From positions 1-64,000 of the forward strand of contig CAZCGU010000001.1 of NCBI GenBank assembly GCA_964498525.1: 64,000 bases of DNA. Reading direction: 5' to 3'. Positions 26,991 through 35,240 of the stretch are shown here, piece after piece. A program made the translations under genes and the position numbers. The notes under the pieces were generated by a model that was not told the DNA's origin, did no database searches, and worked only from the letters and a program-made list of their open reading frames with translations. The DNA comes from DTU098 sp964498525. Lineage in GTDB: Bacteria > Bacillota > Desulfotomaculia > Desulfotomaculales > Pelotomaculaceae. Position 1 is the stretch's first letter; every line of letters begins with the position of its first letter.

Positions 26991-27614
26991 ATGATTTTCA
27001 GTGGATTTCCCGTTGGTGCATTTGAAACAAATTGCTACATTATCGGCTGTGAGGAAACAAAGGAGGGGGCAGTTGTCGACCCCGGTTTTGAAGCTGGAAA
27101 GATCCTGAAAAGAATTGAAAAGCTGGGGCTCGACATTCGTAAAATAATCCTTACCCATGGCCATGTGGATCATATAGGAGCGCTGGCGGAAGTGCAGCAG
27201 GCAACCGGGGCGAAAGTGTTGATTCACGCCGACGACGCCGGAATGCTTACGGACTCCAGAAAGAACCTTTCCACCCTTGCTGGCCGCGGCATGGATTTCA
27301 AGGAAGCCGACCGCCTTTTGCAGGAAGGGGATATAATTAAGGTAGGGAACGTCGAAATTGATGTTATTCATACCCCGGGTCATACCAAAGGCGGTATCAG
27401 CCTTAAATGCGCTCCGGATATTTTGCTTACAGGGGACGCCCTTTTTGCCGGTTCGGTGGGGCGCTCGGATTTTCCGGGGGGAAGCCACACCCAATTGATC
27501 GATTCTATTAAAAAGAAGCTGCTTGTTTTCTCCCCCGAGACCAGGGTTTTCCCCGGCCATGGCCCGGCTTCCACCATAGGAAACGAAATGCGCTTCAATC
27601 CCTTCCTGAGATAA
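26991..27614 (+). CDS. Metallo-beta-lactamase fold hydrolase (glyoxalase II-like)
   Basis: A 207-residue zinc hydrolase of the YcbL/GloB type. The metal ligands are in THGHVDHIG (about residues 51-59), HTPGHTKGG (about 126-134), LTGDALFAGSVGR and FPGHGPAS near the C-terminus. The family hydrolyses thioesters such as S-lactoylglutathione or related compounds; without the glutathione-binding C-terminal domain the substrate is uncertain. ATG 26991 fits family alignments (MIFSGFPVG) with GGAGG 11 bases upstream; GTG 26979 overlaps that site. The dtd-hydrolase pair is common in Clostridia. Confidence 0.9.
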   Translation: MIFSGFPVGAFETNCYIIGCEETKEGAVVDPGFEAGKILKRIEKLGLDIRKIILTHGHVDHIGALAEVQQATGAKVLIHADDAGMLTDSRKNLSTLAGRGMDFKEADRLLQEGDIIKVGNVEIDVIHTPGHTKGGISLKCAPDILLTGDALFAGSVGRSDFPGGSHTQLIDSIKKKLLVFSPETRVFPGHGPASTIGNEMRFNPFLR

Positions 27615-27640
27615 GCGCTTCGTTGGATGTTACGGAAATA

Positions 27641-27690
27641 AAGGCTTCCTAAAAAACCACAAGTTTTTAGAAAGTCCTTTTTTTCTTCCC
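27641..27690. terminator. Terminator between the hydrolase and DUF896 genes
   Basis: AAGG.TT.CTAAAAAAC and GTTTTTAGAAAG.CCTT pair, followed by a T-rich tract (TTTTTTTCTT). It could serve both converging genes. Confidence 0.65.
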
Positions 27691-27727
27691 GGGATAGACC
27701 TTACTTCCCCTTTACCGTGTTGGTAAT

Positions 27728-28045
27728 CTAATGGAGGGGTCCGTCCGGCTTGCCCCAACCGTCATCCTTGTCCGGGCGGGGGGCGTTACCCTGCTTTTCA
27801 TTCCCGGAAGAACAGTGTCCGCAACCGCAGACCTCCCGGGGAGAACAATGTTCGCAGCCGCAGGCCTCTTCCTGTTTTTTCTTTGGTTTGTACCCTGCAG
27901 ATTCCAGGGCACCTGTTATCTGGGATCGAATGTTTTTCAAATACAAGTCCCAGAGTTCTTTTTGTTCTTTTGTTTCTTGCGGGGACAGGCCTTGCTCCCG
28001 CTTTTTACGGGAAAGCTTGTTAATTCGTGCGATTAAATTCTTCAT
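27728..28045 (-). CDS. DUF896 (YnzC-like) protein with a Cys-rich tail
   Basis: A 105-residue protein. The first roughly 60 residues are a DUF896 domain (MKNLIARINKLSRKKREQGL, then ELWDLYLKNIRSQITGAL), a small three-helix fold found in Firmicutes; YnzC was linked to the SOS response in Bacillus but has no defined role. After it comes an unusual tail with two copies of a CGCxHCS motif (CGCEHCSP and CGCGHCSS) produced by a tandem duplication of about 32 bases. Such spacing could bind zinc or iron; this is inference. The start at 28045 fits the domain, with GGGGTGAG about 11 bases upstream. Confidence 0.8.
   Translation of the reverse strand: MKNLIARINKLSRKKREQGLSPQETKEQKELWDLYLKNIRSQITGALESAGYKPKKKQEEACGCEHCSPREVCGCGHCSSGNEKQGNAPRPDKDDGWGKPDGPLH
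27803..27866. repeat. Tandem duplication of about 32 bases within the DUF896 gene
   Basis: Two adjacent near-copies (27803-27834 and 27835-27866), each beginning CCCGG and containing GAACA.TGT.CGCA.CCGCAG.CCT, encode the two Cys-His motifs of the protein tail on the minus strand. Confidence 0.8.
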
Positions 28046-28128
28046 GTTGGTTGTACTCACCCCTTTCTTATTATATTCCCCCGGCTGTTTTATTTCCAGG
28101 AAATTAAAGACTGAAAACGTGGCCTTGA

Positions 28129-28157
28129 TTGACAAATTGAGTACTTTTGCATAAAAT
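28129..28157 (+). promoter_or_regulatory. SigA-type promoter of the hisS-aspS T-box transcript
   Basis: A consensus TTGACA is followed after 17 bases by TAAAAT, placing transcription start a few bases before the T-box leader. Confidence 0.75.
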
Positions 28158-28179
28158 GTTTGTCAGGTAATAATGAAGG

Positions 28180-28462
28180 CAAGCCCTAGATACACAGAGG
28201 TCTAAAGCAATGACCGGGAAAAGTAGGCGCATTGGTTAGTGGCAGGGAGGGAAAGCCTGCGACTGAAAGCTTTCCTCAAGAATCAGGCGTTAAAAGACAC
28301 CCGGGAGCGGTCACCGAAAGCGTTTAGGCGCCAGTAGGCTGACCCGGCAGCCCCCGTTACAGGGTTGAAAAGGGATTACCTGGGGTTTTCCAAAGCAAGG
28401 GTGGCACCACGGATGAATATCCGTCCCTGGCTATGCTGTCGCATGGTCCGGGCCGGTTTTTT
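28180..28462 (+). promoter_or_regulatory. T-box riboswitch controlling hisS-aspS, with overlapping Asp/His specifier
   Basis: The leader between the promoter and hisS carries the T-box core AAGGGTGGCACCACGG (about 28397-28412) followed by the antiterminator partner and a terminator hairpin. Stem I closes by GACCG (28212-28216) with CGGTC (28308-28312). On its 3' side, in the position of the specifier loop, the bases GACAC (28296-28300) give GAC (Asp) and, shifted by two, CAC (His). This matches the two synthetases downstream. T-boxes sense uncharged tRNA and allow read-through. The specifier assignment is by eye from the pairing pattern. Confidence 0.85.
28423..28462 (+). terminator. T-box-controlled attenuator terminator
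   Basis: CCCTGGCTATGC and GCATGGTCCGGG form an imperfect stem around TGTC, followed after GCCGG by TTTTTT. It competes with the antiterminator that includes the T-box core. Confidence 0.75.
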
Positions 28463-28495
28463 ATTGTTATCGTTTATAAAAGGAGGCAATTATCA

Positions 28496-29770
28496 ATGCT
28501 TACAACCCGGCCGCGTGGTACCAATGACATACTGCCCGGGGAAGTGGAAAAATGGCATTTTATCGAGGGCAAAATTCGCGGCATCTGCCGGGAATACGGA
28601 TACGCAGAGGTAAGGACACCCATTTTCGAGCATACCGAGCTTTTCCAGCGGGGAGTGGGGGATACAACTGACATCGTGGAAAAGGAAATGTATACCTTTA
28701 TCGATAGGGGCAAACGAAGCATCACCCTGAGGCCGGAAAATACTGCACCTGTTGTCAGGGCATATTTGGAAGAGAACCTTTACGCCGGGCCCCAGCCCGT
28801 CAAACTTTATTATTGCGGCCCGATGTTCCGCTACGACCGGCCCCAGGCCGGACGTTTCAGGCAGTTTCATCAGTTTGGGGCGGAAGTTTTCGGTTCGCAT
28901 GAACCGGCGGTTGACGCCGAAGTTATAGCCATGGCTATGGATTTTTACGGCAGACTGGGTTTAAAGAACCTGAAACTGCTCGTCAACAGTGTCGGGTGTC
29001 CCCAATGCCGTCCGGGTCTGCGACAAAAGCTTCAGGATTATTTCCGGCCGCATCTGGAAAACCTTTGCTTCAACTGCCAGGAACGTTTTAAAAAGAATCC
29101 TTTGCGGATCCTGGACTGTAAAGAGGACAAATGTACCAAAACAGGGGAAAAGGCCCCTGTAATCCTGGACTGCCTGTGTCAGGACTGCCACCAGCATTTT
29201 GAAGAGGTTAAACGGCATCTTAACTTGCTGGATATTTCCTTTACCGTGGACCGTCGCCTGGTTCGCGGGCTGGATTACTATACCCACACCGCTTTCGAAA
29301 TTACTGCGGCAGATATTGGGGCCCAGAGCTCTATCGGCGGCGGGGGCCGCTACAATGGTCTGGTGGAAATATGCGGTGGACCCCCTGTTCCGGGTATCGG
29401 TTATGCCTTAGGAATCGAGCGAATCCTTTTAGCTATGGAGCGCCAGGGAATTAGCATACCGGGTTCGGCGCGGTCCGAGGTCTTTGTGGTTACGGCCGGG
29501 GATCAGGCTGCTGACGCAGCTTTTCGACTAATCTTCAAACTACGCGCCGGCGGTATCCCGGCGGACAAGGACTATTTGGGCAGGAGTTTAAAGGCTCAAA
29601 TGAAATTTGCGGGGAAAACAGGCGCCAGGTACGCGATCATCATCGGTGAACAGGAAATAAAACAAGGTGTGGTGATGATCCGGGATATGGGTACGGGTGG
29701 ACAGGAGGCAGTTTCAATAGATCAAGTGGTGCAGTATTTCCAGAATAAAAACAGCCGGCGGGGAAAGTAA
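28496..29770 (+). CDS. hisS: Histidine--tRNA ligase
   Basis: A 424-residue class II synthetase charging tRNA-His. Motif regions visible: RPRGTNDILPGE at the start, TLRPENTAPVVRAY (about residues 80-93), GPMFRYDRPQAGRFRQFHQFG (in pieces, motif 2, about 107-127), the histidine motif LVRGLDYYTHTAFE (about 256-269) and GGGGRYNGLVE (about 280-290), plus the C-terminal anticodon-binding domain. ATG 28496 is chosen as AGGAGG lies 9 bases upstream; the longer in-frame start lies within the T-box terminator. Transcribed with aspS under the T-box. Confidence 0.97.
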   Translation: MLTTRPRGTNDILPGEVEKWHFIEGKIRGICREYGYAEVRTPIFEHTELFQRGVGDTTDIVEKEMYTFIDRGKRSITLRPENTAPVVRAYLEENLYAGPQPVKLYYCGPMFRYDRPQAGRFRQFHQFGAEVFGSHEPAVDAEVIAMAMDFYGRLGLKNLKLLVNSVGCPQCRPGLRQKLQDYFRPHLENLCFNCQERFKKNPLRILDCKEDKCTKTGEKAPVILDCLCQDCHQHFEEVKRHLNLLDISFTVDRRLVRGLDYYTHTAFEITAADIGAQSSIGGGGRYNGLVEICGGPPVPGIGYALGIERILLAMERQGISIPGSARSEVFVVTAGDQAADAAFRLIFKLRAGGIPADKDYLGRSLKAQMKFAGKTGARYAIIIGEQEIKQGVVMIRDMGTGGQEAVSIDQVVQYFQNKNSRRGK

Positions 29771-29840
29771 AAAGACCTGGAAAGGTAAGCGGTTGCATGG
29801 TTTAAAATCAAGGTTTAGGTGCGGGAGGGCTTTGAATAAG

Positions 29841-31685
29841 ATGATTGAAGAACAGAAAATTGAATGGTTCAAACAAAGTCAAATCGATTCTATGGAAGGC
29901 TTAAAGCGCAGTCACTACTGCGGTGAATTGAGGGCCGGCCACAATGGGGAAATGGTGGTATTGATGGGTTGGGTCCAGCGCAGGCGCGACCACGGAGGTT
30001 TGATTTTCGTTGATCTCAGGGATCGCGAAGGCTTAATCCAGATTGTCTTCAGTCCCGATTCACAAAGGGATGCCTTTTCCAGGGCTGAGGGAGTGCGCAG
30101 TGAGTATGTCCTGGCCGTGCGGGGGACCGTCCGGATGCGACCGGAGGGAACGGCAAACCCCAATCTGGCTACAGGACAGGTTGAAGTACTGGCCCATGAA
30201 CTCCGGGTTTTAAACGGGGCCAAGACACCACCCTTTTATATTGAAGATGGCGTGGATGTGGATGAAAACTTACGGCTGCGTTACCGCTACCTGGATCTGC
30301 GACGGCCGGAAATGCAAGAAGCACTTGTTTTGCGCCACCGGGCAGCCGAGTCAGCCCGTGCTTATCTGAACGGCCAGGGGTTTTTAGAAATTGAGACTCC
30401 CATGCTGACTAAAAGCACACCGGAAGGCGCCCGGGATTACCTGGTCCCCAGCCGGGTCAACCCCGGCAAATTTTATGCTTTGCCCCAATCACCCCAACTG
30501 CTCAAGCAAATCTTAATGGTGTCAGGGTTAGACCGGTACTACCAGATTGTACGCTGCTTCCGGGACGAAGACCTGAGGGCTGATCGCCAGCCGGAATTCA
30601 CGCAAATCGATATAGAAATGTCCTTTGTAAGTGAGGATGAGGTCCGAAATTGCATGGAGGAGCTGGTTACCAGACTTTGCCGGGAAGCGGCCGGATTAAA
30701 TATCCCCCGTCCCTTTAAGGCAATCTCTTACCAGGAAGCTATGGACCGTTTTGGGTCTGATAAACCGGATACCCGCTTCGGATTGGAACTAAAGGATATC
30801 TCCGGCGTTGCCGCAGAGTGCGGTTTCAAGGTTTTTGCCTCAACAGTAGCCGAAGGGGGCCGGGTTAAGGGAATCAACGCCAGGGGTTGCGGCTCCTTCA
30901 GCCGCAAGGAGATTGATGATCTCGCAGCTTATGTTTCGATCTATAAGGCCAAAGGGTTAGCTTACTTTATCGTCACGGAAGATGGGGTAAAGTCCGCTAT
31001 TGCCAAGTTCTTTACGGACGGCGAGTTGCGGGCCATTCTGGCAGAAATGGAGGCAGAACCCGGCGACCTTTTGCTGTTCGTTGCCGACAAACTCCAGGTA
31101 GTAGCCGACTCCCTGGGAGCCTTGCGCTTGCAGCTGGCCGAGCGCCTGGGTCTGATTCCCCGGAATGTTTACAACTTTTTGTGGGTGGTGGACTTCCCCC
31201 TTTTGGAATACGACGCCGGAGAGAACCGTTATGTGGCAATGCACCACCCTTTTACCTCACCAAAGGATAGCGATTTGCAGCTCCTGGCGAAAGATCCCGC
31301 CAGGGTAAGAGCCAGGGCCTACGATATGGTTTTGAACGGGGTGGAGATAGGCGGCGGCAGCATAAGGATACACCGCAGGGATATCCAGGAAATAATGTTT
31401 TCCCTGATCGGAATTGATCCTGGTGAGGCGGCGGAAAAGTTTGGATACATGCTGGAAGCTTTCGAATATGGCACCCCACCCCATGGGGGTTTTGCCTTCG
31501 GATTCGACCGCCTTATCATGTTGCTGGCCGGCAGGAAGACCATACGCGATGTAATTGCCTTTCCTAAAACCCAGAGCGCAAACGACCTTATGACCCAGGC
31601 GCCTGGCCCCGCTACAGCGGATCAGTGGAGGGAATTGCACTTAAAACCAGCCTTGAAAAAACAGCCCCAGGAAAATGTATATTGA
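29841..31685 (+). CDS. aspS: Aspartate--tRNA ligase
   Basis: A 614-residue class II synthetase of the long bacterial type. In order: N-terminal OB anticodon domain (GWVQRRRDHGGLIFVDLRDREG), motif 1 to 2 region (FLEIETPMLTKSTPEGARDYL, then YYQIVRCFRDEDLRADRQPEFTQIDIE in pieces), the GAD insertion domain, and motif 3 (GFAFGFDRLIMLLAG). ATG 29841 is chosen with GGGAGGG about 11 bases upstream; family starts often align with ATG 29892, which has no ribosome-binding site. Whether it also charges tRNA-Asn is not decidable here. Followed by the 6S RNA locus. Confidence 0.96.
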   Translation: MIEEQKIEWFKQSQIDSMEGLKRSHYCGELRAGHNGEMVVLMGWVQRRRDHGGLIFVDLRDREGLIQIVFSPDSQRDAFSRAEGVRSEYVLAVRGTVRMRPEGTANPNLATGQVEVLAHELRVLNGAKTPPFYIEDGVDVDENLRLRYRYLDLRRPEMQEALVLRHRAAESARAYLNGQGFLEIETPMLTKSTPEGARDYLVPSRVNPGKFYALPQSPQLLKQILMVSGLDRYYQIVRCFRDEDLRADRQPEFTQIDIEMSFVSEDEVRNCMEELVTRLCREAAGLNIPRPFKAISYQEAMDRFGSDKPDTRFGLELKDISGVAAECGFKVFASTVAEGGRVKGINARGCGSFSRKEIDDLAAYVSIYKAKGLAYFIVTEDGVKSAIAKFFTDGELRAILAEMEAEPGDLLLFVADKLQVVADSLGALRLQLAERLGLIPRNVYNFLWVVDFPLLEYDAGENRYVAMHHPFTSPKDSDLQLLAKDPARVRARAYDMVLNGVEIGGGSIRIHRRDIQEIMFSLIGIDPGEAAEKFGYMLEAFEYGTPPHGGFAFGFDRLIMLLAGRKTIRDVIAFPKTQSANDLMTQAPGPATADQWRELHLKPALKKQPQENVY

Positions 31686-31724
31686 TGAAAATATTGCAAA
31701 CACTAAGAGCAAAGTCGGGGGCTA

Positions 31725-31753
31725 TTGACACTTGAAAACAGCTACCTGTTATG
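31725..31753 (+). promoter_or_regulatory. Predicted promoter of the 6S RNA
   Basis: A consensus TTGACA (31725-31730) is followed after 16-19 bases by TGTTATGTT, in which either TGTTAT or TATGTT could be the -10 element. Confidence 0.55.
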
Positions 31754-31759
31754 TTAACA

Positions 31760-31960
31760 TTAAAGTGTCAATGAAAAGCCCTGCTATGTACGTGAAAAAC
31801 CTTGAAGTTTTTGCCAACACAATTAAAATGGAGCCATGGCTCTGGATGTGGCTTGCATGCCTCCTTGTTGGGGAAACGAAAATCATCCAGGAGGGCATCC
31901 ACCTGTTACAACAGGTTCAAACTTTTGGGATTCACGGCACCGGTGGGGTTTTTGGTTGAG
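31760..31960 (+). ncRNA. ssrS: 6S RNA (SsrS/BsrA type)
   Basis: About 200 non-coding bases between aspS and tcdA, the exact position of bsrA (6S-1 RNA) between aspS and yrvM in Bacillus. It has its own promoter, a long imperfect central hairpin (GCATGCCTCCTTG with CAGGAGGGCATCC, about 31855-31902), complementary ends such as GTGAAAAACC and GGTTTTTGG, and a terminator downstream. 6S RNA mimics an open promoter and sequesters SigA RNA polymerase. The call rests on conserved location and overall fold, not on a model search; ends are approximate. Confidence 0.65.
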
Positions 31961-31972
31961 TTTTAAGCTGAT

Positions 31973-32025
31973 GGGTTTTCAGTTGCGGCTTGCTAGGGCC
32001 GATTACTGAAAACCCTTTGTTTTTT
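31973..32025 (+). terminator. Intrinsic terminator of the 6S RNA locus
   Basis: A perfect 11-bp stem, GGGTTTTCAGT with ACTGAAAACCC, encloses a small inner CGGC/GCCG hairpin and is followed by TTTGTTTTTT. Confidence 0.85.
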
Positions 32026-32065
32026 GTAAAAGATAAACAGATTTAAATTTGAGGTGAAAGTAAAA

Positions 32066-32824
32066 TTGTATGCTCGTTTTTCCCGTATGTCTGCAATTAT
32101 CGGCAAAAAAGGGCTGGCCCGGTTGATGAGCAGTAAAATTGCGGTGTTTGGATTAGGTGGTGTTGGATCTTATGTTGTAGAAGGACTTGCCAGGGCCGGG
32201 ATCGGTTCTTTTCACCTGGTGGACTTTGATCTTGTGGAGGAATCCAATATCAACCGGCAGATTCACGCCTTAACGGATACCCTGGGCAGATTCAAAGCGG
32301 AATTAATGGCGGAGCGGGTTGCGCAAATAAACCCCGAAGCCGTTGTTAGCGCTAATTGCCTGAAATATATAGCAGGCGCCGGGGACGACGGTTTGCTTCC
32401 TTCGGATTTGGACTACCTTGTGGATGCCATGGATGATGTAGCTGCCAAGGTGGACCTGATCGCTTATTGTAGGCACAAGGACATACCGGTTATTTCAGCT
32501 ATGGGTACGGGCAATAAACTTGATCCAAAAATATTTGAGGTGGCGGATATAGCCCATACGTCCGTCTGCCCCCTGGCCAGGGTTGTTCGCAAAAAACTGC
32601 GGGAGAAAGGCATAGACCGGGGCGTGAAGGTAGTCTACTCCAGAGAGACTCCTTTAAAGCCTGTTTTTCCCAATGACAGGGAAACCAGCCAGAATATCCA
32701 GGGGTTTTCCGGCGGATGCCCTTGCGGCAGTATTTCCTTTGTGCCCTCGGTGGCAGGTTTAATTATTGCCGGTGAGGTGGTTAAGGATTTATTAGGGAGT
32801 CCAACCACTGAAGGACGCAGGTAA
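32066..32824 (+). CDS. tcdA: tRNA threonylcarbamoyladenosine dehydratase (TcdA/YrvM)
   Basis: A 252-residue E1-like enzyme that uses ATP to cyclise t6A37 of tRNA into ct6A. The Rossmann motif VFGLGGVGSYVVEGLARAG (about residues 28-46), the VDFDLVEESNINRQ segment (about 53-66) and the Cys-containing CPCGSISFVPS near the C-terminus are typical. The position between the 6S locus and rarA mirrors yrvM in Bacillus. TTG 32066 is preferred, with GAGG 11 bases upstream; GTG 32054 is too close to that site. Confidence 0.92.
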   Translation: MYARFSRMSAIIGKKGLARLMSSKIAVFGLGGVGSYVVEGLARAGIGSFHLVDFDLVEESNINRQIHALTDTLGRFKAELMAERVAQINPEAVVSANCLKYIAGAGDDGLLPSDLDYLVDAMDDVAAKVDLIAYCRHKDIPVISAMGTGNKLDPKIFEVADIAHTSVCPLARVVRKKLREKGIDRGVKVVYSRETPLKPVFPNDRETSQNIQGFSGGCPCGSISFVPSVAGLIIAGEVVKDLLGSPTTEGRR

Positions 32825-32970
32825 AGTGAAAATTGGCACAATTCCGGTGAATAATGTATACAAGAATTGAGTAAACATTATATTTTTTAAATACTGGAAT
32901 TATTCAATCCTTCTTAAATACATTAGATAATTGCGTCCAGTATTGTGATGGAAGGTGAACTTATGTGTAA

Positions 32971-33000
32971 TTGACAAAGAGTTTTCAGAGGTATTATAAT
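32971..33000 (+). promoter_or_regulatory. SigA promoter of trxA
   Basis: Consensus TTGACA and TATAAT are separated by 18 bases, about 120 bases before the trxA start. The leader between them and the gene is AT-rich with no clear riboswitch. Confidence 0.8.
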
Positions 33001-33120
33001 TATGTGAGTAGATATCTAACAGGTGTCTATTGATTGACTTTTCAAACTATTTATTTTATGTTGTGATGTGTTTGGGAGAGTGGTAATAAGACAATATTAA
33101 AGAGAGGGGAGAGGATATCT

Positions 33121-33450
33121 TTGACTGGCGAGAAAATCACCGTATTAAATGAATCTAACTTTAAACAAGTGATCAGTGAAACCGCAATCCCGATTCTGGT
33201 TGATTTCTGGGCAGGATGGTGCGGTCCGTGTAAAATGATTGCCCCGGTTGTTGATGAAATTGCCTCAGAGTTTGAGGGAAAAGTTAAGGTGGCCAAACTG
33301 GATGTTGATGAAAATCAGAACACCGCTTTAAATTTTAAGGTGGTAAGCATACCTACTCTGATCCTGTTTAAAGAAGGCAAGGAAATGGAGCGCTCCATCG
33401 GCTACAAAAACAAGGATGAATTGCGGCGCTTGCTGAACAAATATATATAA
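33121..33450 (+). CDS. trxA: Thioredoxin
   Basis: A 109-residue cytoplasmic thiol-disulfide reductant. The active site WAGWCGPCKM lies at about residues 28-37 and the cis-proline motif VVSIPTLILFKEGKE at about 73-87, both standard for thioredoxin; length is normal. The TTG start follows GGGGAGAGG. It is a single-gene unit with a consensus promoter and terminator. Confidence 0.96.
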   Translation: MTGEKITVLNESNFKQVISETAIPILVDFWAGWCGPCKMIAPVVDEIASEFEGKVKVAKLDVDENQNTALNFKVVSIPTLILFKEGKEMERSIGYKNKDELRRLLNKYI

Positions 33451-33535
33451 TAAACCGTTCATCAATCAATTCCTGCCCGGTATTTAGCAAGATCTGGGGT
33501 TTACCGCAATGATAAATTTATAATTTTTCCAGTTA

Positions 33536-33560
33536 AGCACGTGAAACGTGCTTTTTTTAT
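33536..33560 (+). terminator. Intrinsic terminator after trxA
   Basis: AGCACGT and ACGTGCT make a perfect 7-bp stem with loop GAA, followed by TTTTTT. Confidence 0.85.
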
Positions 33561-33640
33561 CGCGGTAATGAAGGTATGACTTAAGGAGTATTTTAATTTA
33601 TAATATTGGTCAGATAAGCATAAAAACTGGGGTGGTAGGG

Positions 33641-34960
33641 ATGAACTTATTTGAACAGGCTATGGAAAAGAATCTTTCCAGGTCAGCGCCCCTGGCTGTC
33701 AGGATGAGGCCCCGAACGCTGAATGAGTTTACAGAACAGACGGAAATTGTCGGCAAGGGGACCCTTTTGAGACGTTCCATCGAGGCCGACAACTTGATGT
33801 CCGTCATATTTTTTGGCCCTCCGGGGACAGGAAAAACAACTCTGGCCAAAATTATTGCCGGCATGACCAAAGCTCATTTTGAAACCATTAACGCCGTAAT
33901 AGCAGGTGTGACCGACATAAGACGGGTCATCGGGGAAGCCAGGGAGAGGCGCTCGCTTTTTCATAAAAAAACCATCCTGTTCATAGACGAAATTCACCGT
34001 TTTAATAAATTGCAGCAGGATGCCTTGCTTCCCTTTGTGGAAAACGGCCTGATTACCTTGATTGGCTCCACCACCGAAAATCCCATGTTCGCTGTAAACA
34101 GGCCGCTATTATCACGTTCTCAGTTATACCGCTTCAATCCCCTCTCCCAGGAGGCTGTGCTGCGGCTTTTAACAAGGGCGCTGGGGGACAAGGAAAGGGG
34201 ACTGGGTGAATATTGTGTTGAGGCTCCCCCGGAAGCCCTGGAACATCTGGCTGAAATAGCCAACGGGGATGCCAGGGTTGCTTTAAATGCCCTGGAACTG
34301 GCGGTTACTACAACACCGCCGGATTCCGGGGGACTAAGGCGGATAAACCTTGCCGCGGCGGAAGAGGCAGTGCAAAAACGTGTCCTGGGGTACGACCGGG
34401 AAGATGAACACTATGACGTGATCTCTGCTTTTATTAAAAGCATGAGGGGTTCCGACCCCCAGGCGACTCTGTACTGGTTGGCCAGAATGCTCTATGCGGG
34501 GGAAGACCCGTCCTTTATTTGCCGCCGGATTATGATCCATGCCGCTGAAGACGTGGGGCTGGCTGATCCCGGGGCGCTGACTGTTGCCTCTGCGGCGGCG
34601 CAGGCGGTGGACAGAATTGGGATGCCCGAGGCCCGGATAATCCTGGCTGAGGCGGCGCTTTACATAGCCTGCGCCCCCAAGAGTAATTCCGTAGTCAAGT
34701 CTATTGACAGGGCCTTTTTAGCGGTGGAAAAAGAACGCGCCGAACCGGTGCCGTCCCACTTAAAGGGTACGGGTTATCAAGGGGCGGCGCTGCTGGGACA
34801 TGGGAAGGGCTACAAGTACCCCCATGATTTTCCCGGCGGCTACGTAAAACAGAATTATTTGCCTGACAATATGGCCGGACGGGTTTTTTACGAACCGTCG
34901 GAAAATGGACACGAACGCGTAATTAAGGAGAACATGAACAAAAGAGGAGGAACCAGCTAA
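33641..34960 (+). CDS. rarA: Replication-associated recombination protein RarA (MgsA)
   Basis: A 439-residue AAA+ ATPase acting at stalled replication forks. It shows the N-terminal LAVRMRPRTLNEFTEQ, Walker A FFGPPGTGKTTLAKIIA (about residues 53-69), Walker B LFIDEIHRFNKLQQDALLPFVE (in pieces, about 113-134), the sensor GSTTENPMF and the C-terminal helical tetramerisation domain with DPQATLYWLARMLYAGEDP. ATG 33641 follows GGGGTGGTAGGG; GTG 33632 is an alternative. It corresponds to yrvN, the neighbour of yrvM in Bacillus. Confidence 0.95.
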   Translation: MNLFEQAMEKNLSRSAPLAVRMRPRTLNEFTEQTEIVGKGTLLRRSIEADNLMSVIFFGPPGTGKTTLAKIIAGMTKAHFETINAVIAGVTDIRRVIGEARERRSLFHKKTILFIDEIHRFNKLQQDALLPFVENGLITLIGSTTENPMFAVNRPLLSRSQLYRFNPLSQEAVLRLLTRALGDKERGLGEYCVEAPPEALEHLAEIANGDARVALNALELAVTTTPPDSGGLRRINLAAAEEAVQKRVLGYDREDEHYDVISAFIKSMRGSDPQATLYWLARMLYAGEDPSFICRRIMIHAAEDVGLADPGALTVASAAAQAVDRIGMPEARIILAEAALYIACAPKSNSVVKSIDRAFLAVEKERAEPVPSHLKGTGYQGAALLGHGKGYKYPHDFPGGYVKQNYLPDNMAGRVFYEPSENGHERVIKENMNKRGGTS

Positions 34961-34992
34961 GTTATCCTGATATGATGATCATAAATTTGAAA

Positions 34993-35021
34993 TTGACAAG
35001 TATTGTCCGGTGTGCTAAGAT
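34993..35021 (+). promoter_or_regulatory. Upstream promoter before the rrf2-type regulator gene
   Basis: TTGACA and TAAGAT are separated by 17 bases, 340 bases before the regulator gene and far upstream of a second, closer promoter. Confidence 0.65.
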
Positions 35022-35029
35022 AACCCGGA

Positions 35030-35240
35030 AATATCCTACGAAAACACTTGGTTTAGCTGCTGGAAAAGGACGGCAGGCGACTGCCCCGGCAGATCCCGCC
35101 GCAGCTGAAGAGAACTATTTTTACGTGGCAGGTAACCCTTCCTTATCCACTTATTTCAGGGGATAAGCCGGGAAGGTGGTGAAAAGTGCCCGGTGATGTC
35201 TCTGTTCCAGACCGGGGTAATAAAGCCGGATGCGCGGTAA
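35030..35240 (+). ncRNA. Structured leader or small RNA of unknown type
   Basis: Downstream of the 34993 promoter lies a gene-free stretch full of local pairing: AGCTGC/GCAGCT (about 35056 and 35101) encloses GGCAG-GCGA-CTGCC, a hairpin with a GNRA-type loop; then CTTCCTTATCC pairs with GGATAAG..GGGAAGG (35139-35176). No known riboswitch consensus was recognised and no T-tailed terminator is seen. It could be an independent RNA or a long leader of the regulator gene. Boundaries are guesses. Confidence 0.35.

Noticed and set aside
31732..31959. 75-codon frame between aspS and tcdA
   Set aside because: It coincides with the 6S RNA locus and has no ribosome-binding site or protein similarity.
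34972..35166. 64-codon frame between rarA and the Rrf2 gene
   Set aside because: No ribosome-binding site or family resemblance; it overlaps the promoter and strong RNA hairpins, so a non-coding role is more likely.
35160..35240. Cobalamin or FMN riboswitch suggested by GGTGGTGAAAAGTGCCCGG and GGTGATG
   Set aside because: The remaining conserved elements of both classes (for example the B12 box or the full RFN set) are absent.
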